Assembly (NCBI RefSeq): GCF_958295425.1
Contig: NC_081154.1
Span: 5,491,139-5,555,138 of the forward strand
Reading direction: 5' to 3'
Length of the DNA stretch: 64,000 nucleotides
DNA from: Solea solea
Lineage: Eukaryota; Chordata; Actinopteri; Pleuronectiformes; Soleidae
A program made the translations under genes and the position numbers. This document shows, one piece after another, positions 13,501-27,734 of the stretch; positions within the stretch are counted from its first letter, which is position 1, and every line of letters starts with the position of its first letter. Under the pieces are notes generated by a model, which was not told the origin of the DNA, ran no database searches, and saw only the letters and a list, made by a program, of their open reading frames with translations.

Positions 13501-14280
13501 TCTCTCTCTCTGTGTGTGGGAGGAAGATGAGAGAAATATACAGATAACAGGAGTGTTTCATGCTTGGACGCCAATACAAAGGTTTTTGTGGATCAGTTTA
13601 ACTGCATTTGCAGAGGAAATGGAAATGGATAGGGGATGATGAAAGCTAAGAAAGACAAGTGATGAGCAGAAAGAGAGAGAAGGGAGTCAATATAAACAGA
13701 TGTGCAACTGAAAAGACAGATGCAAACAAAGTTTTTGGCCAATTTGGCCTCATCTCTTCATCACTGGTGCAGGTTCCTGAGTGATAGCAGCCAAAGACGC
13801 AGCGAGTAAGTGGCCTGTTCCCCGCTGCCGCTCGCCCTCTGCTTTATTTCATCATGAAAGTTTTATGCGTGGAAAAATAACAGGACTACTCAGCCAAGTG
13901 GCTCGATGGCTGAAAGAGAAGAAAGAAAGAAAGAAAATCTGAGCCCTCTGAGACAAAAGGCTTCTGTTGTTTCTGAATCTATGTTAATTTGTGACTTGGC
14001 GAACTCCTGCCTGGAAGAAGCTTGTGGTAAAGAAAAGAAAATGAGTCAGGTTTTTTTTGTGTGTTCGCTTTTGCCATCTGTGCATGGACACTTTTCTTCT
14101 TTGTATGAAAACCTTGTGGTTTAGCCTAAACGTTTGGATTTCACCTCTGCCCTCACTTGCACCACACCCCTCCCAACCCAAATGACTTTTTTGACCGAAT
14201 GTGATTTAGCGTAGTCATGGCAACAAATCAGAGGAAATGTGTCGTCCTGGGATTTGTCCACATCACAGCAGTGCGGCCCT
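13501..14280. other. No gene seen
   Basis: Unique-looking sequence; 13780-13910 is repeat-poor and moderately GC-rich. No coding segment supported. Confidence 0.4.
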
Positions 14281-14281
14281 T

Positions 14282-17200
14282 GTAGAAACATTTGTCTTGT
14301 GTTTGTCCTCTCTATAATTTTGTTCTTTAATGTTTGAAAATGGGAAGTTCAGCAGTTCATTCATTGGCTGATCAAAGATCGGGATTTACAGCGACAGGGC
14401 GGTAAACTGCTGTTTACACAATGCAAGCACAAAGGAAAGTCTGGTTTCTTGATGTAAACGATGAACAGTCCAAAACATCTGTGCTTGATTTTTGTTCCAC
14501 ACTTCAACTCCATCTTTGTCACAACCAACCCTCTGTGATTCTGACCATGTCGGTGCCTTTCAAAAACAATCAGCAAACAGTTAGCTTTGCTGTTTGGTTG
14601 GGGAGAACCTTATAGACAAACTGAGCCGAGTTTCGGCGGCCAGTCCATGGATAGTTTTGTCTTAAATTGGTTTGATTCACATTTTGTCTGATGCAGATAC
14701 TGATATCACAATCTTCACTATCAACCGATATCAGTTTGATACAGTTTTTTTTTCTTTACACTTTTTAAAGTAACACAAAGTAGTATTGCTTATTACAGCT
14801 GTTGGAGAATAAATGTTGCGGTTATATGCATTTGATGACAAGCCAATGATGGTGAATTCTTAGCGTGCCTTCAGATTAGGTATAGTTACCTATGTAATAC
14901 CATTTTGTACAAATATGTGGAGAGGGGGATGGTATCTATGCCTTAAAGTAGAATATTATAGTTCTTTTCATTGCACGGACCTTAAACCAGAGGTTCCGTA
15001 ATGCCGTAATGTAGGTAATTTTTTTTTTTTTTTTTAGATACTTTATTAAATTACTCTCAGTCTCAGACTGACTGATATTCTCTGCATTTGACCCATCCTA
15101 GAATTAGGAGCAGTGGGCTGCTGCAATGAGTAGCGCCCGGGGAGCATTGGGAGTTGGGTACCTTGCTCAGGGGTACCCCAGCCCTTTTTTGGCCGGGTGG
15201 GGATTTGAACCAGCGACCTTCCGGTTACAAGTCAAGTTCCCTTTCCACTTGGCCACGGGCTGCCCACTGGCCACGGGCTGCCCACATCTAATCCAGACCT
15301 TATTAGGCTTTGCCAAGGTTGATATTCTGTTGTAAGTTGATGTACCGTCACAATAACCTTATAGATATTATTTGAAGGTTATTTGTTGCTTTTTACAATT
15401 AAGCTGCTAACAAATAACTAAAAAACACAATACTCCACAAATATTCTGCTCCTACAAATGGCCCACATTTTTACAGACTCTTTTTAGTGTAGCATTTATG
15501 TGAAATTTAGGGTTTGGATTTTATTTCATTTTTTCTCATATGCGATCCACTCATTAGCTAACCTCTGTAATGTGTGAAAAGAAAAACGTGTTGGATACAT
15601 ATTTAACAATTATTTATATAAATATACAGTAAAATCCAAAGTCGGAGAAAATCCGGTTGTACTTGCAGCCATATCATCCATCAACAGGACAGTTTTCTTG
15701 TATTTCCAAAGTTGTATAGTGACGAGCTGTGTTTAAATACGGCTTTTTGTGTTGTAAATATGTAACACAAACGGTTTCAAACACAAACGGTTTCAAACAC
15801 ATCCTGTATCAATCAAGTGTCCAAAGATGGGGAAAAAAACAAAGTCCTAGAACAGTGAGAGAAAGTAGAAACATTTGTGTTGTGTTAGTCCTTTGGATAA
15901 TTTGATTTTCAGTGCCTGGAAATTGAAGTTTGGACATTTATTCGCTGAGCTGAGGAGCAAATGTGCAGTGAAAAGCACGATTTATAGTGACAGAGCAGTA
16001 AAGTTGTGTTGACAAAGAAAACTGGTTTATTGATGTAAATTATGAAATGTTCAAAACATCTGTCCTTGATTCTTTCCCCCCCTTCTTCAACTCCATCTTT
16101 TGGATTGAACTACCAATAAAGTTTATTGTATAAATCTGGAAGCATTTCAAAATATGAATCTACTCAATGGCTAATTGTGTTCAAAATGGCTGAATATGCT
16201 GTAAATATGTAACACAAACAGTTACAGCTGCAAACCAAACACACTCTGTACGAATCAAGTGTCCAAAGATAGAAAAAAAGAAAGAATTGAGATAATAAAA
16301 GTCCCAGGGAAGTGAGAGAAAATAGAACTGTAGAAACATTTGTCTTGTAGCATTGAGGAAAGAAAATATTTTGCCTCGTGTTACGCTCTGCGTTCACCGG
16401 GAGGAAAAGGATTCCTGCTTGGTCTTTCAGGTTCAAGACATGAAATGAGAAAAAAAAATCCATCAATCACCGACAATAAAGACAATATTATTGCAAGACT
16501 CACAGTCTTGGGTTACATGATGTTTGTTTCCCTGGAAACAAGCCCATCAGAGAGGCAGCATGGTTAGAACTGTAGCTGACGCAAGATCAGAAACAGGTGA
16601 AGGCTCTCATTCACAGTTTCTCTCTCTCTCTCTCTCTCTCAACTGCACCACATGAAGTGGAAGGAAGCCTGACTCCAAATGCAATTACATTTGCCACGGT
16701 CAAAAAATTACAATTTTCTTCTATAAAAAAGTAAAAGTTCTCCGTGGGTGTTCTGGATGAAGAGGCAATTGCTTTTCAAATCCTCGCGAAACACTAAAAA
16801 CCACCATAAAAGCAGGTTTATCTAAGCGCTTTGTTATGCTAAGTGACGATGACGGGGCACTGACTTCATGTGACGAGAAGCTCAGCTTCACCTGAGCGCC
16901 ATCGATCTCCATTTACGGGAACTGTGCGTGCGAGAAAGCCAGGTCTGGACTTGATTGGGAGGAGAGCAGAGAAGCAGCCAATTTGTCATCATTTGGGGTG
17001 ACAACTTGTCTGACTGACGTGCTCCCTCCGTGACCTCTCTTTGTGCACTGAACTGATAACAGAACTGTATGTGTGCGACTGTGTTTGAGGAGGCGAAGAA
17101 AAAAAAGGGGGAAGATGACATTGATGAGGCAACGGTGAAGAGGAAGAGGTGGAGTTTCTGGGTTAAATAGACGCGTCTTTGAAGCCTTAGAGAGGTTTCA

Positions 17201-18240
17201 GTTGATACTTTGACTTGGTGCCATCATAAACAAGACTCTGCTTAAAACTGTATATATCGTCAGGTCAAAACATTGTTGTGTATGTTGAGTTCCTTGGCCC
17301 TTTTTTTGGCTTTGAACAAAAGGCCATGTGGTCTTTCTTTGTCTCCAACCGTGAAGCCTGTTGGCTCCATCTTGGTGAAGTATGAAACATAGTCGTTAAC
17401 CAAGTAAAACATAGATAAGACCAAAGAACATGGATAATATGCTTCACACCAGAGAGGTCCATGTAGTCTACGTAATGGAATTATTGGGTGTCTTTTTACA
17501 AGAGAAACAGGTGATTTTGTGGTGTACCTAGCAGTTTCAGGATATTATTTGTTCTGTGTCAATAAATGGTTTGTACACAGGTATAGTATAGTTTACTCAG
17601 AGCTGGTGTTGTGTTGTGACATATTAAACTACCCCTGCTTGGAAAAACTACCTCATATCGATCCACAAAAGCATGAATACATGGTGAACACTGTTCTCTG
17701 CAGTGTTCTGGTTGGGTAAAAATGCAGTTTTTGTCATTTTCCCTTTAAAACTCCTACTGGTCCTACAGCTTTATTTGATTGTTTGTTTAACCATTGGGAA
17801 TGTGTTTAATTTACTTCCAGATAAAATGACTCTGTAGTTAGCAGGGTTTTTTCTTTGCCTCTGCCTCAGATTGGCATTGGCGACTAAACCTAAACTATCT
17901 GTTTATGTGTCCTGTGAGCTACATGGTGTCACAATTTGCTTGTTTAATAGCGTTTATGCTCATTAGCTGACCTCTGTAATGTGTGAGAAACATGTCGGAT
18001 ACATATTTAACAATTATTTATATAAATATACAGTCAAATCTGAAGTCAGACAGTATTAGGTTGTACTTACAGCCACGACATCTATCAACAAGACTGTGTT
18101 TAAATTGTATTTTCAATGCTGTATAGTGACGAGCGGTGTTTAAATATGGCTGTTTATGTTGTAAATATGTAACACAAACAGTTCCTAACACATCCTGTAT
18201 CAATCAAGTGTCCAAAGATGGGGGGGAAAAAGGAAGTGAG
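14282..18240 (+). repeat. Cluster of a locally multiplied repeat (units A and B)
   Basis: Unit A (about 280 bp) occurs at 15551-15835 and 17957-18225, sharing GGATACATATTTAACAATTA and TGTATCAATCAAGTGTCC, with a partial copy at 16195-16280. Unit B (about 240 bp) occurs at 14282-14520 and 15865-16103, sharing GTAGAAACATTTGT and CAACTCCATCTTT, with a partial copy near 16330. A and B adjoin at 15835-15865. Confidence 0.75.
15040..15290 (+). repeat. Fish dispersed repeat fragment
   Basis: GCATTTGACCCATCCTAGAA, GGAGCAGTGGGCTGCTGCAA, GCGCCCGGGGAGCA, GGTACCTTGCTCAGGGGTAC, GATTTGAACCAGCGACC. The wording is that of a very common teleost repeat. A 19-bp phrase (TGGCCACGGGCTGCCCAC) is duplicated at its end. 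Confidence 0.7.
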
Positions 18241-18669
18241 AGCAAATGCAGGGGTGGGGGGAACTCCACAGGGCAATAAACCCACTGGCAGTGGGAATGG
18301 TAATGGTGGAAGTTGTGCAGGTGTGATGACGGCTCAGTGGAGCAGTCACAGGTGAGCTAATTGGCACAGCTGAGGCTGGTACTTGGTGTAAACATGTTTG
18401 AGAACCACTGTTTTAGACATTGGTGGAGACCAAAACAGAGCTAAAAGGAGAGCAAATATTTCTCAGATGAAAGAGCCAGCATACAAACAATGTTATGTCA
18501 CTGCTGAACATCAGAAATAAAATAAAAAATAAATCAGCAAAAAAGGTTATGCACTAAGATGTCTGGAATCTGGATTTTAAAAAAAAGTATGACATTTACT
18601 GTACTGTGAGTGTCAAAAGTCATTTTCTGAGTTTTAGAAGGGAAAGTATTGTGAGGCATTAGGATTGAG

Positions 18670-18840
18670 TCATGGTGGATCAGTGGTAGGGCGAGTCGTC
18701 TTTCGACTGGAAGGTTGTGGGTTAAATTTCTGGCTATATGTGTCCTTGAGCAAGACACTTAAGCCCATGGTTGAAAACTGTAGTGTTAAGCAGATCATAA
18801 AAACTAGAAAAGCTCTATATAAATCCAGACCATAATACAA
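18670..18840 (+). repeat. Repeat with degenerate tRNA-like head
   Basis: GTGGATCAGTGGTAGGGCG (A-box-like), TGGAAGGTTGTGGGTTAAAT (degenerate B box), then CCTTGAGCAAGACACTTAA and the GCTCTATATAAATCCAG tail of a common fish repeat. Not a functional tRNA. Confidence 0.65.
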
Positions 18841-20520
18841 ACTCTTCTGATTTTATTTGGTATTAACGAGTAACAAAGATAGTTAGAGGAAATGTAGTGG
18901 AGTTAAAGTTGCTAGAAACATAAATAACAAAGTACAGATACGTGAATTTTGTACTTACGTTACAACACTGCTATATTAAAAGTGAGCATAAAACCATATT
19001 TTACTGCCTGTGACAAAATAAACACATGCTGCCGTCTGTCGACTGTTACTCAACAGAAACACCAGCGTCTAAATCACGAGAAAATTAAAGAGCCTGGTTT
19101 TCATAAAGATCAGAAAAACTACAGTTGATGAATAACCCAAACCTGAACCTGATTATGAAAAGTACGGAGCTGTTGTTTTTCAGGGACTGCTTTTTTTTTT
19201 TTTTTTTACGGTTTGTAGCTGAACACATGCCCGTGCATGGGTTTGCGGCCAGATATACAGGCAGGCAAAGCTGCAGTTCTCTGTGAAAGGTGAATAATTA
19301 CATCGCCCTCAAAATGATCCACTGGCTTAAAGCAGGGCATGGAAGATTAGCTCCCGAGAGAGAGTGCATTTAAAAGATCCAGCCTCGCTATAACACTGCT
19401 GGCTTGAGGACGACAGCTGAGGCAAACAAGACAAAGAAAAGGCTTTCTCCAGATTCTTTTTTTTTATTTGGATGATTTGGATAAACAAGTTGCAGGTATG
19501 TGTAGGCCAAGCGTTTTAAGAGTTTCCCACCTCTTTAAGTTGCTTCACAGGTCTTTTGGGGGGGTTTTCACGGGCCAACAAAAACTAGTAAACGAGAGAA
19601 AGAGGCAAAGTTCAGGCTTTGAGCAATCGTGACTCTGTGAACTCGGAGAGTATTCAGCTTATGTAAAAAGAAAAACAATATGTTGTACTATTTTTGATCG
19701 CGGCTGCTTGTTAATTGGTGGCACATCGTGTTTTTACCAGTGTTTGTATTTCCATTTGATTGCCTGTGGTTTTTGGTCTAAAGATGAGATCCTCATGCTT
19801 CTCAGATGGAGTATCTTTTCTTTCTTTTTTTTGCTTTGGTCTATTGAGGATTGGGTTCTACGTTTTGGCCTTGTAAAGACATCGATACTAACAACATGTT
19901 CTGAGTAATTTTTGGGTTGTGGAGGGTTTTCAACTTGTTAAGATTCAGTCACTTCTACTTTATCTCATCACGGTGGGCCAGTAGGAACTTCAATATGCAT
20001 CTTGTACTGTTTTATCCTCCACATGAGGGTCGCAGGGGGTGACATAGGGCGATTAGGCGCCTGGATGTAGATAGTAACTCTAGTAGTAACTCTACTGTAG
20101 GTGATTATTGCACATGTCTGGTCAAATTTAGGATATTATGAATTAATATATGAATATAACGTGAAAAATACAGAATCAAAAACATCACTTCTCATGTGTT
20201 TTTTTTGCAAACTCATCTTTTTTTGTGTGACACAGATGTCTGACTCATTCACATCTTTAGATAGCCACACATAACATAAAAGCATATCCGTTCAAGAAAA
20301 CATCCTAAAAATACAATGACATCATTGTTACAATATACTAGAATTAAGAAATACTAAAATAAAATAATTACAGATACTAGAAATTGCACAACAATAATAA
20401 TCAATACTGGTGTGTGAAAGTGCAGCTGGAAACCAACAATCCAAACTGTTCCAGGTGCCACATGGAGACTAACCAGGGTTTCTCCTGGTGAAGGATCACG
20501 TAGTGTGAGGTTGAACGGCG
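18841..20520. other. No gene seen; candidate conserved element at 19200-19440
   Basis: 19200-19440 is repeat-poor with GTGAATAATTACATCGCCC and CATTTAAAAGATCCAGCC, which looks like constrained noncoding DNA. 20020-20070 is a fragment of the CTCCACATGAGGGTCG repeat in antisense. Confidence 0.35.
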
Positions 20521-20529
20521 TCGTTTGAA

Positions 20530-22235
20530 CCCATTACGACTGTAAAGCTGCTTTCAGACATTATGGAATTCTTGGAGACTCTCGGGAGATCGTCCAGTGG
20601 GGTTGTGTGTGAGAGAACGCTAATGTCCATGGAAGTTGCTGAGGAGATTCTCTGGAGATTCTCCCCCCCCCTCTCGTATAATCTCTGGTTAATCTCTGTC
20701 GGAGTAAGCTCAGGTGAGAAAGCGGCAGGAGTAGTTTCTCACAATACGACGATTGTCCCCACCTGGTTCACCTGGATCCTCCTGAGAATCTCCTGCTGTT
20801 TTGAATCCATCTGACTGACACAATGTCCAACTGTATTTGTCAAGATTTCAATCAAAATATGGACATTTGTTTGCTTGTTCTTGGGTTTTTACAATAGTTG
20901 GCTTCAATAATGTTGCATTGGTTCCTTTTTCTCTTTCCTTTGCTTTTTCTCTTTACTGTAGAGAGAAAGACAGATAGAAGAAGTCTTCTCATTTTGAAGA
21001 CCCACGTCTTCTCTCTGGCCTTCACCTCAGGAGTAGAACATTTTACGTACTCAGATTTGTGCCATTTTACCATTTTACTGTTTTCTTCTTGTACCTTTTT
21101 AAAAAGCACGTTGGTCAACCCTGGTTGTTTTTAACCCTTGGGTCTGTAGAACACTTTTCCAATTTTCTGAAGAAAAGAACGTGAAGAACGTAACAAACAT
21201 AATTTTAATGGCTGCACACTTCACATGCACATGTGGTGTTCAGGTCCACTAGATCAAAGAGGAAAAACCTGAGCACCATTTATGTTGTTTTATGTAGTTA
21301 TTCATTTTATTTGCTTTATATTTTCTCTATAGCATTTGGTCTAAAAGGGATAAATGGCAAATATTACTCACAATTAATGTTTATCCTTAATGTAACTGGG
21401 CTAAAGTAAACATCTTACATAAAATGTTATTGCTGTATTGACATTGAACATTGGCTGTTACACAATTATGAACGCCATACAGAGGTTAAATGTACCATAG
21501 AAATACAGTTGACTTGACTCACTTGTGTTTTACGAGTGTATCTGAGCTATATCGGCTTGTTTTTCCTCTCAGGAAAAGAGCATGCGCTGCAGTTATAGTT
21601 GGATAAAATTCACGAGGAAATGCGCGGCTCCCGCGGGACGCGGAGACGACCGCCGTGCCACACGGTTTGGTATGCTAACGAAGTCGAAAACAGGGTTTCT
21701 TTGTTAGACAGACACAAACTCTCCCCCTGTGCGACCACCGCAGGATGCAGGCCTCACAGAAAACACACACACAAGCAAAGGGAAGCTTACACATCACAGT
21801 GGTCGGCCTGCTATGAATGTTTAATAAGCGAGGACAGGGGCCAGTCAAAATCCACACACAAACACAAACACACACGCTTAATGAGGGGTGTCTCACATGT
21901 AGCTCTTAAACTGACGCCAAGAATGGTGAGTGTGTGTGTGTGTATTATACGATATGTATGTGTACATGCAGCGTGTGTTCATTTGTGTGTTAGAGGACGT
22001 CATAAAGGTGTGAAATAAACACGAGTTGCTCCGTTTGTGGTTCCACAAGACTTTTACAGACACATTAAACTGTCCGTCATGTTCCCGCTCGTTTACTCTA
22101 CGGTGTAGTTGCTGTAAACAATGGACACAAACTCAGCCCTCACTCTGCTAAACAGTGTACGTTAGTGGTTTCGAAACTTCTTATGCTGAGTATCACCTGA
22201 GACACTGAGCTCTGGAAGCACCACCATACAGCGAC
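20530..22235. other. Repeat-containing DNA, no gene seen
   Basis: 20560-20810 is rich in GGAGA/TCTCC phrases also seen near 33400-33500 and is probably a dispersed repeat. The rest shows CA-rich stretches (21760-21880) and no coding segment. Confidence 0.4.
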
Positions 22236-22239
22236 GTAA

Positions 22240-22460
22240 ACGTGTCCGATCAGCAAGTCTAATGTGGGAGTCGAATCTGCGTCATTTACACCAAAATAAA
22301 ATGCCTTAACCACTAAGCGAACTGCCAGTGAAAACCTCATAGAAGCTACTTGATGACGGCACGCCCAAGGTACCAGATAGCTGTTATTTATTCTACCACT
22401 AGGGGCGCCTATTTCAAAAATACGACCCATACTTGCGTTTCGTTGGAGGACAGTCTCTTG
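22240..22460 (-). repeat. Dispersed repeat with tRNA-like segment, copy 1
   Basis: Shares CTAGGGGCGC, a TTTCAAAA/TTTTGAAAA stretch and TTGGAGGACAGTCTC with 27735-27955 in the same order. The low-coordinate part (CTTAACCACTAAGCGAACTGCC) reads on the minus strand like a tRNA A-box region. Confidence 0.65.
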
Positions 22461-25400
22461 GCTTGCGACTGAAAGTTGGTTGTATCAAGACGTCAATGAG
22501 TTAAAAAGTCTTGAATTAAACTGGTGTTTTTCACAGTAGATATTTCTCAACATGAAATAATACAACAAACAAAGATCTAGTGCCTTTTTTGCTAATCAAA
22601 AATAAACGTAAACAATTCCATTTACTCTCCTTTGAACCTGAGGTTCATCACCTTTGCCTAATGGATAGGATGTCCTCCTGCTAAATGGTGGGAGGTTCCA
22701 AAAAAACAACTAAAGTGGCTCTTGCAAAACGTTTTACCAATAATATTAATTTGGGTTTCTTTTGTCCAGAAACCAACGTGTTATCAAGAGCCATGCCATG
22801 TTCAAAATCACTTAAATCACCTTTGCGCCTTATTCTGATGCTCTGTTTTGAACTTCAGCTAGTCGCCTTGACCGCGTCTTTATGTCTAGCTGTCATGTTG
22901 TCCAGCTGTACCTAATAAAGTGGCTGGTTCACGTAGCTCTCTAAAACCTGCTGTGGAAAGACAAAAACATAGGGAAAGTTGTTCCAAATAGTTGCTTAAA
23001 TTCTCACCCTGCACACCCCAGCGGCTCTGTGCAGCATTTGTGATCATCTACAGACTGTAGAGCAGCTTCATGTGTCCCATGTGCGTCTGCTCACATCATC
23101 ATCATCTCCTGTTGGTCATTTCTGATGAGAGGTTGGTTTCCCCTCAGGCCTGAGCTCTCGCTCTCTCTCTCTCAGCAGAACTCAGGATGTGTTTGTTGTT
23201 TCTTGTGCTTGCACAGCCAATTAAGGTTAATGTGATAGACATGACGAAAGCACATGAAAGCCTCTGAGGTTTCCTGGCAGTGTCTGTGTGTGTGTGTGTG
23301 TGTACAATGGGACATCCAGGACCTGAAGCAACCCCAGAAGTTGTTAACAATCTGGACAAAAGTTTCCCTTTTGGAATAACCCCTGTATTTATGGAATAAA
23401 AAAAAGTGCTAACTTGATGTAAACAGACACTGTCATTAATATCATTACATTACATGTTTCCGGCCACAAAGTTGAGACCATGAACTAACTTGGTGGAGAT
23501 AGATAACATTACTTTATTACTCTGTTTCTTGCCACCTGACAAAGGATAGTCCAATATTCACTCTCTTACAATTCAAGAGAAACCACAACAAAACCAGACT
23601 CAAAGATGTGTGGCCATCTGCCTAGACAGGTTGGGGTGAAAGCAAAACTGGGGGACAGAAAGGACAAAAGGTAGAGACAGAATAGAGAGACCAGTAATAA
23701 TTTTAGACAAGACAGTTCTTTAAGCTCTGTTTTGGTCTCCACCATCTCCTGCGGGAAACAGCTGGTTAAACTCTGGCCACTCTGATGCCCCGTGTTCTCA
23801 GTGTGATCTCATCTTGGAGGCTCTTCAGAAGCACAGACCCACCACACATCCAGGAGCGATGGTGGTCCAGTGGATGATGATCTGCAGCGTCCTGTGGAAA
23901 GAAAGAAAAAAACACCGCTCAGTACCCAGCGCTGAGAAGTTCTCACCTAATTTAAATGAAGCAGATCACCACCACAAAGACAAGGGCAGAGTCCTGCTAA
24001 TGGTGGTACCGGCCTGTGGCACACACACACACACACACACACACACGAGACAGGCAGTGATGAATAGTAGTGGGAAATTCCCTGCTGTACGAATCCTTCA
24101 AAGACAAAAAAAAAACCTGCAAAGCTCTTCAAGGCAGATCTTCACAGCACGAGGACTGAGCTTACTTTCCTGCACTAAAGAGAGCAGAATGAGAGCACGG
24201 GAAAGTCATTTAGCCACTTTATTAAGATCTCAAGTCATAAACTCGCGAGCTGGAAAGCCATCGGATCCACTGCCGCTTGGGCGCCGCGTCCTCTGTGGAC
24301 AGCAATCAAAAGTGGTGATGCATAGCATACATCTGGGATAGTGCTCTGGAGCCCGACTCTGCTCCACTGGAGTCCATTTGTGAAAACAGTCACACAGAGG
24401 TGAGTTACACCAGCGTTCGTTATTGTCAAAGTCCTGCAGCACTACATTAACACAACACATGATGTCAACACGAGGGAAAAACTGCGCGAGGGAAAGGAGC
24501 AGAAATAAAGTCGCAAAAATAATGGGAAATAAACACATTTTTTAAAAAGCAGACACACACACTGTGTGAAAAACACATATTCATAATTACAGTGATTATC
24601 TCGCTTCAGATAAGTGACTTTCTCTCCTCGAGGATGACACACATTTATTTTATGGTTTCAATTATCTCCGCTGCGCAAATAGGCATCCTGCAAATTTGTG
24701 GTTACGCACTCACGCACACGGCTCATGCTGGCCTTAGCGCTCCGAGTTCACTCATTCACACCCAGACACACACACTGAGACAGAGCCATGCTGCATCGAT
24801 AGCTATTTAACTCCTGAGTCACAAAGCAGCAATGATTGTGTCTTTACCTGAAGCACTCAGCAGACAAATATCACGGCTATGAAAATGCTTTTTATCCAAA
24901 GGTTCTTACAATAGAACCCTGAGAGTGTGTAGTTCTTAGTCACCAATAACCAACGGGACCCAACGGATCAGACCAGGATCAAAACAAATATCCAGACATG
25001 ATTGTAAGGCACAAGTTGAGTGACCAATAATGGTAATTTCAAGTTATTTTAGGCAAGGCAAGTGAACAAATCAAGTGAAACTAATTAAAAATGAATTTCA
25101 AATTGTATTTTAATTAAATTGCTTTGCTCAGATAGATTGTATATTGTCATGCTCTAATCCAGACCTGGAACGTGTGTTGATGTGGAAGGAGGAAGCTATG
25201 AAATAGTAATTATGAAGTAATTATACACTTATTATACATGTATACAAAGACGGCAGCCTCCAGAGTTCTTATACACTTATTTTACACACTTTTATACCAA
25301 TATATCTGCTCTAAATGTAAATTGAACAGTTTGTTTTGAGCGTGTTTAAATGCACTGAGTTGCTGTCCTTGTGATTGGCTGATTGGACATTTGCATTAGT

Positions 25401-27734
25401 AAAGTGGTTGTTGAGTGTGAAAGAATTCCATAAAAGTCTTGAAACTGAATGCTCCGATAGTAAAGCAGTCACCTCGTACACTTGTGAGAGGGTTAGTGGA
25501 AGTCAGCGAGCGCTTCCTTCGACACTTCCTGCAGCTCTCCCGTGTAACACAGCTGTCCCATAAAGTCTCGTCTCTGCTCATCTCTGGACAATGTGTCCTT
25601 TTTTCACACCGCGGCCTCCTCTCTGTGTCTCCGAGGACCGTAAAAAGATTTACTTTAACCAGATGCTCTCTGCGCCTTGTTAACCTCAGCTCATTTGTCT
25701 CATTTTAATACGACGTGCACGACTGAACTTGGAGTCAACAAGCGAAGGAGCTGCTCACAGGTGACGTGTGCTGGGTTTACCTCCCAACCACAGCTGTCCT
25801 CATGTCCTCTGTGAGGACAGTGTGGACGGAGTGGACCTGCGCAACATATCGTCAGGGATTTTATTATGATGTTATTTGTGCTCCTTAACGACAACACGTC
25901 ATTTTTATGTTGCTCTTTCTTTCCCTTTTTACGTAATATAAAATAAACAGATTTGTCATTTTGGAAAATTCATTCATTTGATTAAAACACATTATTTGTT
26001 CACAAAGTCATAGGAGCCAATGCTGGTCAATGATTCTAATTGAAGTTTTTGCCTTAATCTATATGTTAATTTCAGATTATACATGGTACATGATTCACCA
26101 TGATTCCATACGTTATCAGCACTTTATTTACCCTGTGAAATCATGTGCTACTGTGAGTCTATACGTAAATAACGTACAGAGTAAAACTTCATGAATTCAC
26201 GATATTCCATGACTCCAAGAGTCTATACATTATTTCAAGACACTGTATGATACTCCATTAGTCTACACTCCATGTCATGCTCCGCCTTCATCTCCGCCTG
26301 CGTCTCCTCCTCCTTTCTCTTCTGCATGCAATCAGTTCACCTGCGGCGGGAGCCACACCTGCTCCCAATCTAATCATCAAGCACCTCTACTTATCTCCTG
26401 GCTCTCCAGTCTCTCACCACCAGATTGTTTCAGACCTCTGTGAGGTAGACGTCGCGGCTCTCTTGAAGATGTTCTCTCATTATTCGGAGTCTGTATGTTA
26501 TGACTCCTTACAGGAGTACATGACTCCATGATGCCGTGCGTTCTTATATTAGTACATAGTTGGATGACTCTGTAACTTCACATGTTACATCTTGATAGCT
26601 CATGTTGTAATAAATATGAGTTATCTACAGCTGAACATGAATCTATACGTCTCTTCTCTTCCTCTGACATTGGCCTGATGTTCAAGGCTGTTTTAAAATG
26701 GCTGTGTCTAAATCATCACACAGATAAACCGTGTCACTCGAGGACATGAAAGGGATTTTTTTTGTTTCGACTGTGGAGCCTTGACACATTAATAACAGTG
26801 TGCGACCTTCACTGAGAGCACAGGAAACTGTAACCATGTCCACTTAACTGCTGCGCTGTCAGCTGATTGTTAGGTTTCATACGAGGCTTTTCTGTGCCAG
26901 AGAGATAAAGCCGGAGTCACAAAGTATGATATTAAAGCACTGACTGAACACATGCGAACAATTACACACGTGGTCACATTGGATATTATCACTATCTCTG
27001 TTTGGATCTGTAACCCCTCATTGTTCTGCTCTTCACGTGTCTTTGAAGACGAGTCTTTCTCATATATAAACGCTGTCATTTCACTGATGTAGATATTGGC
27101 TCGCGGTTCAATCGTCCTGCTCTTCATTAAAACACTGGACAGAGACAGTGCTCAGTGTTGTGTTTCAGTAAAGTGACTTATTTTGAGACTGAAATGTGCA
27201 ACTGGGTAATAACGGAAATGTTAACGATGAAATGTGCTTTCAGGGAACAGATTTTTAACAAAAGGGGAGTATTTGATTTGTTCTAATTGCGCTAAAGTAA
27301 CATGACATTTGGATTTTTAATGTTCGTCAGTGATCTGTTATTGCAGAGTGCAAACTTTTCACAGTCAAATGGCTCAAGTGATACAACATTTGGGGCAAAT
27401 ACATGCTAAAGTATTTGTTTTGCTGTCGTAGTTACATACATAACAGGGATCAGCAAGTAAATGTGGTCGAGGACCACAATTTTCTGTACGCAATTGACTA
27501 TTGGGGCCAAAACGTTGAGTCTTCATTACAACCTATCCTCCAACTGAAACGTACATATAGGTCGTTTTCTGAAAACATGTCTGTGGGTCGTTTTCAAACC
27601 CCTGAATGCGACGTAAAGGTCTAGGTATAGTATTTTCCAACTCGAATATGCACAGATGTTACTGAGGGTAGGGTTAGGGCAAAAAGACAGGGTTAGGTAG
27701 TAAAAATAAAAAAAATATTAAAAAGGTGGTATAG
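22461..27734. other. Long stretch without recognised genes
   Basis: It holds a degenerate tRNA-Arg-like head at about 22650-22690 (CCTAATGGATAGGATGTCC), TG at 23286-23302 and CA at 24020-24046. 24590-24740 is a repeat-poor possible regulatory stretch. No coding segment with splice context. Confidence 0.4.

Noticed and set aside
18670..18760. Functional tRNA gene
   Set aside because: The A and B boxes are degenerate and no cloverleaf can be closed; the flanks match a common repeat.
22650..22690. tRNA-Arg gene
   Set aside because: Only the D-arm side resembles tRNA-Arg; the 3' half does not pair and the acceptor stem is absent.
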